Positions 21,201 to 31,136 of a DNA stretch of 31,136 nt are shown here, piece by piece. A program made the translations under genes and the position numbers. Each line of letters opens with the position of its first letter. Position 1 is the first letter of the stretch. The notes beneath the pieces are model-generated. The model did not search any database. It saw only the letters and a program-made list of their open reading frames with translations, and was not told where the DNA came from. The DNA is from Zopfochytrium polystomum (lineage: Eukaryota > Chytridiomycota > Chytridiomycetes > Chytridiales > Chytridiaceae): the NCBI GenBank assembly GCA_025765615.1, contig JAIVFJ010000499.1:1-31136 (forward strand), written 5' to 3'.

Positions 21201-23157
21201 ACAAAACTCTTGAGGCTCAGGAGTCCTCCGCGCCATCTCGACACCTGAGAGACGATTTGGTTGACTTACTCCCAAAGACGAACAACGACTCAAGCGATCA
21301 GAAGAAAACATCATCCATGACATTCAGTTTCATCGCCAAATGTATTCGTCTGAATGCGGAATTTTCGAATCCAAGGATAGAGGAGCGTTTCGTGACGGAT
21401 CGACGAAAGTCTAGATGGCGAATCGTTGTTTCCTTATCGATTAAAGGATTCGCGCTTCAGGCCTGCATAATCATGCTTGGAATGATCATTGTTTATGCGA
21501 GACTCGCAGTTTACAGCGGATCAGAACAGTCACGAAGTGGCTCCAACATATTTTTTGCAACAGTTTGGCTGGACAGTCCTTCCGTTCCATTCCTCGTCGG
21601 GATAGTCGCGGTGACAACCACGCAACTGATCCTATCTTGTACTGCTGCTCTTCTACCGACGCCACCACTTGTAGTGCAGAAGTGGATTGCTCGGTGGTCA
21701 ATCTTCTCCTGTGCCAGCAGCAGTTTTGTTGCAGCGATTTGGGCGAAATTTCACGAGTACCCCGTTTTGCAAGAGTACGTCATACCGCAGCTGCTTGTTT
21801 GCTACGTACACCTTATGGTCGTCCTTTCCTTCAAAGAGAGAATCATTTATTCCATCGTAATATGTATCCATTTTGCTATTGCACGGAGTCTCGTCGGTGC
21901 CAACTATTGGACCATACCAGTGACATTGGTAACTTGCGTGGCGCCTTGGGTGGCAGTTCACTATTTTGAAGAATGTCTTCGACGGCTTGACTATCAAACC
22001 GATTTGATATTGTTAATTCAGTCCGAATTGGTTGAAGAGGAGAGTTTGAAGTCCAATCGCCTCCTCCGCACTGTTTTGCCGGAACGGTTAATCAAAAAGC
22101 TTCTGAAGGATCCAGAGTCGGTTTTCTACGAGCATTTTGATTTGGTTACAGTTTTGCATATGGACATAGTTGGGTAAGTTGATGGAGGGTTCTCAAGCGC
22201 GAACACGACAATTGAATATTGGACAGGTTCACCGCTTTGTCTAGTTCGGTGGAACCAACTAGTGTCTTTTTGATGATTAATAGTCTCTTTGCCTATTTCG
22301 ACCGTCTGACGGAAGAGTTCCTTGTGGAAAAGGTCACAACGATAGGCAAGTGCGAAGCGCTACTCTATGGGAGTTCTAAATTGCAATGCGCTCCAGGTGA
22401 CGCGTACGTAGCCTGCTCTAACCTTTCATCGCTCACCGATCCTGATGGCGCGGCGATGTCCGTCTGCACTGTCGCTTTACTCATGCAGTCCTTTGTGAAC
22501 GATACTTTCAACTTCTCGCCGATTATACGGGATATCGTGAAGCAAAACTGTCTGATGCGGATCGGAGTCCATACAGGCCCATGCCACGGTGCCATCATGG
22601 GGGGACTTACTAACTTTCGGTACGATCTCATGGGAGAAGCGGGTGAGGCTTAAATTTTTGACCGAAATTCGTGAGCTGGTTTGGAGATTTACTCAAAAAT
22701 ATCCGCAGTGACTATCGCTGAGAAGATTCAAGAGCACTGCGAGCCTGGGCACGTCTTTATTAGCGGCGCTACGAAGGAGTTTATCGTCCGAAGCGGGCGC
22801 TTCCAGCTACTTGAAACGGATTTCTGTGCCATAAAGCAAGAAATTTTCCGTTTGGTTGGATTCAACAGAGGTGGATGATATGAACGTTCGGACAACCGGC
22901 GGCCCCAACTCAGGTACCGATGCATACCCAGCAATATGGACATTCAGAGCATTTCGCTTCAGATATTCTGCAGTACAAATAGCAACTGTCCGACGCTCCT
23001 GGAGGAGTCAGACTGGGTGGAACTGCAGGTTGTTCCAGCGCTCGTGCGACCAAAAGGCTTGGTCAATGCAAATCCAGCTGCAAGAGATTCTCTGTTCCTG
23101 TTTGTCAGAATCGATTCTCATCCGTGCAGCCTCAATTATTCCTTGAAATTTCGCTAA
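18280..23157 (+). CDS. transmembrane class III cyclase, 2 x (6TM + cyclase domain)
   Basis: Fifteen in-phase exons: 18280-18315, 18374-18964, 19036-19340, 19395-19558, 19623-19768, 19813-19993, 20044-20090, 20142-20241, 20286-20389, 20435-20910, 20959-22173, 22227-22345, 22397-22642, 22709-22854, 22948-23157 (about 1361 residues). The 45-nt intron 20390-20434 is optional, and the last acceptor is uncertain. Each half starts with a related motif (RFQSPIIEEMF; FSNPRIEERF), six TM helices, a coiled linker (LLSLVLPPSIVARL; LLRTVLPERLIKKLL) and a cyclase domain. Domain 1 keeps D372 and the transition-state pair N497/R501 (YGDTVNTASRM) but reads TIHS where the second metal Asp belongs. Domain 2 has both metal Asp residues (HMDIVGFT D1119; TIGDAY D1163), but T1245 and K1249 replace Asn/Arg. 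Together they could form one complete site. K414 before TIHS favours ATP over GTP. Product is probably cAMP. One intron (22346-22396) is GC-AG. Confidence 0.88.
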
Positions 23158-23585
23158 ACGTCGCTCTCAAGCGTGCGGAACCATTCTTCTTGAATTTTTT
23201 TTCTTCTTTTTTTTCTTATGCTTGGAATCAGGGCGCTTCTTGTTTCATACTTTTGACACATTCAAGCAACAGAATGCTGGTTGATGGATGGCCGGATCTG
23301 TCCGCACGCGTTTGTGTGGATTTTTTTTCTTTTGTTCTTTCTGCTTTCCGGTGTTCTGATGTAAAAAATGCCCGAAACAGAAAAGGAAATTCTAAACTGA
23401 AGGAGAACAAGAATGAAATATGCGAGGCCGGCGGAAAATGGATAAAGCCGGGAGATACAGGTGTGGATATTATTGCAACTGTTGTTAAGTTGGATTGGCC
23501 AAAACTGGAGGTGCTGTGATTTTTCGTGTCAACGCGAATCCGCGTTCAAACCGCTGGTCGTCGCGGAGGCCAAACCGTGACAACC
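23158..23585. other. spacer between the two cyclase genes
   Basis: No domain-bearing ORF. It contains pyrimidine runs (about 23185-23215, 23320-23335). The soluble-cyclase frame is open upstream of 23586 to a stop at 23517-23519, but the family's usual N-terminus begins at the ATG used. Confidence 0.5.
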
Positions 23586-26500
23586 ATGTTGAAGTTTCTT
23601 CCCAATCACCCTCGTATCATCTGCAAAAAATCGACCCCTCCCATTCAGCTTCCTCATCACGAAGCTGATGAGAGAGGAGTCGTTGCAGTCATCGACATTT
23701 CTGGTACTATCAGCTGGTGTGATTAGGACGAGATCTGCTGACTGCAAAGATCATGCAGGCTTCACGCTTCTGTCGGCACGACTCTTCCGCGAGCACGGTG
23801 TGGACGGAGCGGCGAAGCTGCACGAGGCGATCAATCGACCGTTTGAAAAAATAATCCGATGTGTTTACGCGCGATCGGGCTCGATCGTAAAATTTGCTGG
23901 TGACTCGGCTGTTGTTTGCTGGTAACACGACTCGATCTCCTTACCTTCAATATTGATCGAGAACGAAACTGTTAAGGTCAAGCACAGCGACCACCAGCAG
24001 ACATGAGGACTCCTTACTGCAACCCTTGACTTGCTGTCTGGAGCTTCTCCAAATATTCCACTCATCGGCGAAAGGAAACGGATCACAAAGCACGGACGAG
24101 GATGATGTCGGTATTCACATTGGAGTAGGCTTTGGCCGAATTAATCACCTTTACTTGGGAGATCGGCTCGAATTCCAAGGCAGCGAAACCATGGAGAACC
24201 CGGCAAAATCTGAAGCAAGGCTTGAGTACCTGATCGCCGGTGACGCAATAATTGAAGCAGGAGCTATGCTAAATGCAGGCACTCGAGGACAAGTGGTACT
24301 ATCTTCTCGATTCTGTGACGCTCTTGTTGATTCTCTGCCACTGATTCAAGTCAGTGAGCGCTGGCTCGTTTCCGAGATTGCATCGATTCTTGGACGGAAA
24401 GTTGACGTCACCATCAGAGATACCGACGACATCTCCAGACGAATTGTGGAGTCCGAACTCGCACTCCTTGGAGATAGCTACGGTGAAGCGACTGTGGACG
24501 AAAATGATCTGGACCGCGTTCGCGCTCTTCGGTTCCTCGAGACGTCGATTGCGCGACACTTTGTTCAAAACGGCTTCAAATACCGCGATTTCGACGATTA
24601 CAGTGACCTCCGAAACGTTGCCGTCGTATTTGTCCGATTTCCTGGCATCGAGCTCGACAAGCTTTCCGGCAGCGGGAACAGCGAAACCATTCAGGAAGCG
24701 AACCCGATCCGCACGGCGCAGCTCGTTACAGAAATGCTGATAGCTAGCGTGAACGAATGCGGGGGAAGCCTACGTCAAGTGAATTTCGACGACAAATCCT
24801 TCACTGCGCTGGCCGTGTGGGGTCTTCGAGGCTTCGCTCACCACCGCTCCGAGGCTCAGTACGCCATCCAGGCCTGCATCGACTTTGCTGAGCGCATCGG
24901 CCGAGCCTCTGTTGAGCAACGAGGTGAACACATTGGCTTTGTTGACATCGGCGTCTCGTCTGGAACTGTATACGCTGGGCTCATCGGAAACGAGCTCCGC
25001 ATGGACGGAACAGTGCTAGGAGCCACAGTGAACCTCGCAGCAAGATTAATGTGCACGAAAGCGTCAGGTCCTGATTATGCATTGGGAAGGATGAACGTAA
25101 GGGTTAACTGCGACGAGGCTTCGGTTCGAGCATGCCAGGATGAGTTCCTGTTTGACATGTCGCTGCCAAAGATCTGCTTGAAAGGTGAATATGATTCTAT
25201 TGGGGTTCGAAAGAACGAAGTTTAACCATGCGTAGGATTTGGTGACACTGTATCGATCTATCCTTTGCTTGGAAAGAAAGAGGAAAGGGACAAGTTCAGG
25301 AGAGGGCGGCAAGTTCTTTTCGGCCGTGAGAATGAGATACAACTACTTGATCAAGCTGTGCGAAGCTGGAGGGAGGGAGCAACAAACCAACGAATCTTTA
25401 TTTCTGGGAGGTCAGGGTTCGGAAAGTCAGCTCTTGCCCAGCGACTATTTCATGGATTCGATGGCGACTCAATGACTATCACATGGTGACTTTTGTTGAA
25501 TTAGTCTAAGCCTGTCGTTCATTCAAAATTTATCTCTCTCAAAGCTTCAGCGTTGCCCAGGAAACGAAGCACAGAACCTCCTTTGCTTTTGTCGGATCGA
25601 TGCTGCGCTCACTAGCTTCACAACTCTTGCTGAGGGATGTGAGACCCAATCACCTTGCAAGGACCAGTTCAAGAGCCTCAGTTGGCACTCAGGCTATAAC
25701 CGACTCTAACCAATCGCTGTCCATTGTTGCATCCACGGCCGATGATGCCGTCTCATCTTTTTTAATAAGTGCAGTATGTCTGGTTGACAAAGGCGGTCTC
25801 GGAGCCCTGGGGGTCATTCCTGGCTTTCGTTGGGCGAAAACGTTGCCGGTGGCAAGCGGTGACGTTGCTGTTACACTCTCGTCATTCTTAGCCCAGCTAC
25901 TACGCGCTGTTGAGAATTTGCATTTTAAGTTGATTCTTGCCAGCGATGACGGGCAGGTACGGTTCTGAGTCATTTTTCCGCATTGCAAATATTGCTGCGG
26001 AGGCTGACTTATTCCAGTGGATTGATCAAGAATCACTACGGGTATTGCAAGTACTGATGCATTTGTGCCCTTCCATTTTATTTTTAATAGTCGGAAGAAC
26101 AAGAGAGGTACGCCGAGATAATGATTAAATGTTCTAATAATCATGGTGTAAGGAATGGAGCATCGTCGATCAATTCGACGCTTTAAACTCCCTGTGCAAA
26201 ATAAGAGTTCAGCTTGGCTCTCTTAATGGAGAAGCAATTCGGCAAATGATCAAAAAGGAACTCGGAAATTCCTCCATCAATGACTCGTTAGCACAAGAGA
26301 TTATCGAGCAGTCAGGCGGCATCCCCATCGCCTTGCATCTCGTTCTTTCCTTCCTTAAGGATCACACTTCTGCGTTTCCGTCAGACAAGCTGAGGCGAAG
26401 AAGTAGCGTGCTGCGAAAAAAGCTTCCGAACCTCAGCCTGGACAACGCCATCACTGCACAGTAAGGGCGAAATATCGAAGTTGACTGACATACAAGTAAC

Positions 26501-28803
26501 ATTCATCTTCAGGATTGACTCCCTCACGGTAGAATTCCGTCATATCGTCTCCATCGCGTCAGTGATCGGGCAGTACTTTAACGTCCTTGTTCTGGCAGAA
26601 GTCACGAAACTATGTAGACTATTTGCTGGCTCAGAAGAGATTACTGTGGCCGAGATTAGGCGCATGTTGGAAAACGAGGATCGCTTCGGATTTGTGACAA
26701 GCACAGGGTTGAACGATGAGTATTCATTCAGCCACTATCTTGTTCACAGAGGAGTTCTTTCAGCGCAACTTCCACAGCGTCGGGAAGCGATTCGCCGCGT
26801 TCTTGTTCACCATCTCATCGTTCGTTTTAACAACGAGGATGATGATGGACATCTATTACCAACCATTGTTGAGCATCTCATGCAGCTCGAAGGGGGAGAA
26901 GGATCTCAAGTCTGATTATCTTCACAAAGCATTCATCTCTTCGGCCAAAGCGAGAAAGCCCGCTGATGCGTTCTACTTTAGAGGAATGCTCGACGAGATT
27001 AATGTCAATTACTACAGTCACCTTTCCCTGACATCAAGAATTCAGGATTGCGGATTTAGGGCCGCGATGTACTTCAAGACGAAGTGAGAGTCGTTTTTTT
27101 CCCGGATTGACTGAAAGGTTTGCAACCCCTTAGATACACCGAAAATTTCCTTGCATGTGCAGAAGAATTGTTTCGCATGTCTGGGGCCTCTTATACGGCG
27201 ACATCGAAGAGCTTTCTGAGCTTTCTCATCTACTTTACGCGACACTACAACATTCTCAAATCAGTCCAAAACTCCACTCCATGGAAAGCTCGAGAAATCT
27301 GCGCGAAGTATTTGACCCAAACCTTTCCTCTCGCCTTTCCCGGGAAAAAAGTAGTTGTCGGGAAAGGAACTAAAGCGATTCACCCCACCCTGACAATTGA
27401 TCTGCTGTCGTTGGCAAAAGTCCCAGGCGAAGGTCTTCACCGGCTCGACACCATCTTTAAACGTTTTGGACAACCTTTGCACGGCGTCAGTCATTGGTAG
27501 AACGCGCAGCATGGACTTTCTCTATCTCCAGATTTCTATGCTGCTTCTCGCACACCTAGGTGAGGCCACAGAAAGGGGAAGTGACTTTTTGGTTGTGGCG
27601 TCGAAAGGTCGTCTTTCTTGGGCTGGCGCTTGTTTTCGACATTACCGGTTTGAAGACAACGGCAGACAAATGCTTAGCAGCCGCAAACTTCGACCCTGGT
27701 CCGGCTGTTTCGCTTCGCGCGTTGGAGTATAAAGCGCAGCAGTGTCTCTGTACTTCACTTATAAATTCTTTACGAAGTGACAGTATGGAACATACCGACA
27801 TTCTCCTGCTTCGAGAGGGTGTGTCGATTACTTAAAGTCTGCAGGAGTGGAGTATGAATAGTGTCGAAGAGTACTTGGATTACAATCATGTGGTCCTTCT
27901 TGGGGTGAGTCCAAAAATGGTGATATTCTTGTCGGGCTTGGATAATGTTGAAGTGATTGCAGACTGGCTCGTTTTCGCCAGAGACAGAGCACGACGGCGT
28001 TTTCCGGATAGGGCAATTGTTGAAGGCAGTGGAGATGTCGTGCGTGGATTCTATCTTCATTCTTCAGATAAAATGCCCTCGCTGCGCTGGAAGCCGCGTT
28101 GAAATCCGATCTTGCAGAAGCGGAGCTGTTCATTCAACTTTGTAAACAGACGGAACTTAGTGGGAGCGTAAGTCTTTCAAAACCTCGGGAATTTCTTTAA
28201 CATCATGTTTGAAGAGTCTCGGGTTTGACGAGGCAACAAGCCAACAATATCAATCCTTATTGCCTCCCGTTCTTTGCCTCGCCATGCTGTTGGCTGAGCG
28301 AGGAAAAGCAGTATCGGAATCCATCGAGTTAATTCAACGATCGCGGGTCGAGCTGCTCTCCCACCTCGGAAGTTCACCCTCACATCTGGTCTGCGTCCTG
28401 CAACATTATTTGATGCATGCATTATTAAAAACTCACCTAAATTGCAGGCCCAAAATACATTGTTCGGAAGCTTGATGGTGCTTGTCAATCTGCTGAGCCT
28501 AGGCTTGTCGGTTTTGGAGCAGAAAATCTTGGAACCGCCCCAACGCGCCCAACTCTCTGAGCTTGCCCTGAAAATGACCGCCGCAGTTCGCAAGTTTGCT
28601 CGGCGAGTGAGCTCCAAGATTTTTTTCGGCAGCTGCTGCGTAAAGTTGTCAAACGTGGTGACGCTGTATAGGGGAAAGCTCTGCCAGACGGAGGCTGGTC
28701 TTTCGGTTTTTTTGAGGAACCGAGACCGTCGGATGCCTCAACACGTTCACCTCATGCTGCAGACTCGGCTGATACGGATGAGGCGCTTGCGTTGTGGCAA
28801 TGA
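23586..28803 (+). CDS. soluble adenylyl cyclase (ADCY10)-like: two cyclase domains, P-loop ATPase, helical repeats
   Basis: Exons to 26460: 23586-23703, 23759-23921, 23977-25184, 25236-25485, 25545-25956, 26018-26107, 26153-26460. Then 26513-26867, 26911-27083, 27134-27350, 27421-27559, 27666-27904 (perhaps split by intron 27742-27837), 27963-28167, 28215-28388, 28448-28606, 28672-28803; about 1414 residues. The N-terminus LPNHPRII.. GVVAVIDISGFT matches sAC. Domain 1 has the metal residues D37 and D88 (KFAGDS). Domain 2 (from about 307) has N446/R450 (LGATVNLAARLM) and T439, as in sAC, but Q361 where sAC has its ATP-binding Lys. An ATPase follows: Walker A SGRSGFGKSAL (about 554-564) and Walker B ILASDDGQWID. 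The tail is helical and TPR-like. No TM segments. Likely a cytosolic cAMP producer, bicarbonate/calcium-sensitive in the family. A +1 shift at 28070-28073 and TAA at 27833 disturb the 3' part. Confidence 0.82.
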
Positions 28804-29258
28804 CGTTGTCGTTCCCGACGTGCGGGCGCTTCTGAAAAGTTTTGAGTCATTCGATAATCGATGTGACCCGGAGAGGCTGAAGATGCTTTGCGGGATATCT
28901 GACTGAGCTGAGTTCTTGGGTTATATTCACCACATTCTCTGTTTCTTAAGCCAAGGGAAGGCGCCAACTACAGTTACATTCACTGTAAATAAAGCGAGGA
29001 CCTGTATGAATTTTTCGCCAGAGAGAGTTCTACTGTCTTTCCGCCACGCTGCGAAATTGAGAACGGTTTTACTAACAAATTGAATGGTCTTCCTATGAAG
29101 TCGAAGAAGTGGCCAATCATCCATGATCATCGATCGTTTAGCTGAGTCGTTTGTGGCACACTCAAAATTGTGCGAACTGGCTTGCACTTATCCCCTCAAC
29201 TGTTCGTTTCCGTGATGAATTGCCATTGCACCGGATTTGTCCACAGCTCAAATTGTAA
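28804..29258. other. spacer after the soluble cyclase gene
   Basis: No gene found. Alternative reading of the last soluble-cyclase exon stays open to about 28906, but the 28803 stop fits the splice phase. The remainder is AT-richer with no domain-bearing ORF. Confidence 0.45.
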
Positions 29259-31136
29259 ATGAAAGTTCACCCCATCATCGATCAACAACTTGGATCTGCA
29301 AATCCTGTATCACCCACACATGAACAGTTACGACCACATCCCGTTTCCAAGGGCGACGATGCGATCGAGCAAGTGTGCCTACGGTCGATGCACACAACAA
29401 CTCCCCGACATCACCGAAATTCGACTACAGCGATCTTGTTCCTGTGGGCACTGGACGCAGTGCAGTGTGGCTGACATTCTCAAACGCTGATGTTGAGAGA
29501 GAGTTCGTGGAGTTCACGGCCGATCGCGAGCGGCGAGTCGTCATGGTATGATGGACGATCCCCAATTTTCTTTGATTAGATCCCGGCCCGTTTGCGTTTC
29601 AATCTCCGTCTCCGCCCAATGGCCACCCACCGAAGCCAACAACAATCATGTAGGTCGCATCGATCGCGCTCCTCCTTCTTTGCCCCGTGATGATCGCCGT
29701 CGTCAGCCGCTCTGTTCCTTCGCGATTCAAGCGCCGTGGCTTGCTGGGTCGTCCCCCAGTTGGTATTGGCGACGATCCACACGACTTCGTTCTTTGCAGC
29801 TTTAAGATCGAACAGAAAAGCCCAGAGTGCTTCCACAGCCCTTCTCATCCTCGCTTCCACCTGGCTCTACCCAGTCTGGATCGCGGTCTGGAACTCGCAC
29901 GCCGCCGGCCCGTCCGTTCTTTGCGTCGTTCTGCAGTCCATCGCCCTCATGGTGTTCCCCCTCGACCTCCGTGCGAGCTTCAGCTTTGCGGTCGCGGGGT
30001 TGCTGGCTCTGTTTGCCTCTGCAGCTGCCATCATTGCCGTCGGGCCCGCAAGCGGGATCCCGCCGTCGCTGGGTGCCGACGGCAGGTCAACGCCCCCCGC
30101 CAACACATCGCCGGCGCCAACGTCCGGATACGACGCGCGCTTCGCGTGGGGGAGCGCGCTCGCAGAGTACACGCTCGCAACAGCATCGGCCTGGCTGTAC
30201 GCCCGGAACAAGCAGCGCAGCTTCCGCCGCCTGTTCCTCCTCGCGCGGCGCCGCGATGCGATCGCGGCGTCGGTGGACCTTGAGAAAGCGAGCTCGGTTG
30301 CGGCGGCCGTGGCGGCCCGCGATCGCCCGCGGAGCCGGAGGTTGCGTGCTGACCTTGCGGTCGCGAGGAGGGCACTGGAAGCGCTGGATTTTGATGCCTC
30401 CGCACAGCTGTCGGCGGATGTTTCGGTCGGCGCTGGTTTCGTGCGGGGGGTAGAGACGGGGGAGGTCATGGTGACTATTGGATCTCTCGGAGGAGGTGAG
30501 GAGGCGGAGGCAACCGTGCGACCAGCGACTGCCCGGTCGGTGTCGCCGTCTGTCCGCGACGCATGGGACGCTCCTGTCAGCAGACCAGAGACCGCGCCGG
30601 AGCTGCTCCACCGCGTGCACTTTGTGTCGCCGTCGCGTTCGGCTTCGGGCCGCCGCACCAACCTCGAAGTTGTCCCGCGTGATCCATCCCACCACATCCT
30701 CAAGCCGCTCGGCAACCCCGTCCCCGAGCGCCCGACTTGGTTCCTCGTGTCCCTCCTGTGGGGTCAGCCGCCATGGGCTCCCGCCATGGAACGCCGCTAC
30801 CTCAAATCCAAGGCACGCCGCCGCCGCCGATTTCGTCTTAACCGCCGCCGCCCTCGCGCTCGTCAACCTCATCACGTCCATCCTGGACCACATGGACCGC
30901 GTCCGCATCGAAGGCGCGCGCCTGGACTCTACGGTCCTCACCGCGCGGCTCCTCGCAATGCTCGTCCCGTGCACAGTCATCCCCGGTGCGGCCGCCGCCC
31001 TCGCCGCCTGCTGCGTGGCGGCACTGGCTGCTGTGGTTCCAGCTCCTCGCCGTCGCGGCCTACGCGGGGCTCGCCGCCGCGTACCTGCTGTCGCCGATGG
31101 AGCTGCTGTCGTGCGTCTACCCCGACTCCATCCCGC
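29259..31136 (+). CDS. multi-pass membrane protein, cyclase-type 6TM module, 5' part only
   Basis: The gene runs off the right edge. Proposed exons: 29259-29374, 29431-29545, 29654-29713, then 29760 onward, all in phase. The N-terminal FSNADVEREFVEF resembles the motif that opens both TM modules of the cyclase at 18280. About six TM helices follow (VASIALLLLCPVMIAVVS, LVLATIHTTSFFAAL, LILASTWLYPVWIAVW, VLCVVLQSIALMVF, FAVAGLLALFASAAAII, and one ending AWLYARNK). An Ala/Arg-rich coiled stretch and a Pro/Ser linker come next. At about 30795 the frame changes: membrane-like coding resumes one frame over (FVLTAAALALVNLITSIL). This could be a splice (donor about 30739, acceptor about 30811) or an indel. 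No cyclase domain is seen inside the window, so cyclase identity is inferred from the module and from tandem position. The sequence becomes much GC-richer from about 29.85 kb. An alternative start at ATG 29619 with intron 29650-29706 is possible. Confidence 0.5.

Noticed and set aside
23124..23519. ORF that could fuse the membrane cyclase to the soluble cyclase
   Set aside because: It ends in a stop before 23586, has no domain, and the soluble cyclase has its family-typical N-terminus at 23586; no splice route joining the two genes was found.
29867..30980. Minus-strand ORFs of 282 and 297 codons
   Set aside because: They are antisense to the membrane-helix frame, are Arg/Ser/Ala-rich and have no domain; high GC keeps all frames open here.

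Overview
The window looks like nuclear DNA of a fungus, most likely a zoosporic (chytrid-type) fungus. Coding sequence is cut by many short GT-AG introns (about 43-190 nt, many 44-75 nt) whose phases match across every junction I checked. Gene density is high. The gene content includes a six-TM-repeat class III cyclase, an ADCY10-like cyclase, an NXPE/PC-esterase-like protein and an LRR-TM-SH3 protein. The fungal assignment is inference; no rRNA, tRNA or transposon was seen. All gene models were spliced by hand.

Left part (1-11124, all genes on the minus strand): a tandem-BTB protein (570-2752), a single-C2-domain protein (3395-4050), a DNA glycosylase of the MBD4 / HhH-GPD type broken into seven small exons by homopolymer-filled introns (5152-6675), and a 12-exon CLC chloride channel/exchanger with two CBS domains (7216-11124). 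The spacers carry (CAGA/TGTC)n microsatellites and long A and G runs.

Middle part (11125-18101): a 1.9 kb spacer, an intronless two-domain ricin-B-type (beta-trefoil) lectin with a clear TATA box (13006-13890, +), and a head-to-head pair separated by 100 bp. The pair is an NXPE/PC-esterase-like type II membrane protein (14190-16298, -) and a secretory LRR-TM-SH3 protein (16399-18101, +).

Right part (18280-31136, all plus, visibly less GC-rich until about 29.8 kb): a tandem block that appears devoted to cyclic-nucleotide signalling. First is a double (6TM + cyclase) transmembrane class III cyclase in which the two catalytic domains have lost complementary residues, in the reverse order of animal adenylyl cyclases. 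Next is a soluble-adenylyl-cyclase (ADCY10)-like protein with two cyclase domains, a P-loop ATPase and a helical repeat tail. Last is the 5' part of a third multi-pass protein whose entry motif resembles that of the first cyclase's TM modules. This block is the most interesting part of the window. The soluble cyclase gene carries one apparent +1 frameshift and one in-frame stop near its 3' end, so its integrity needs checking.
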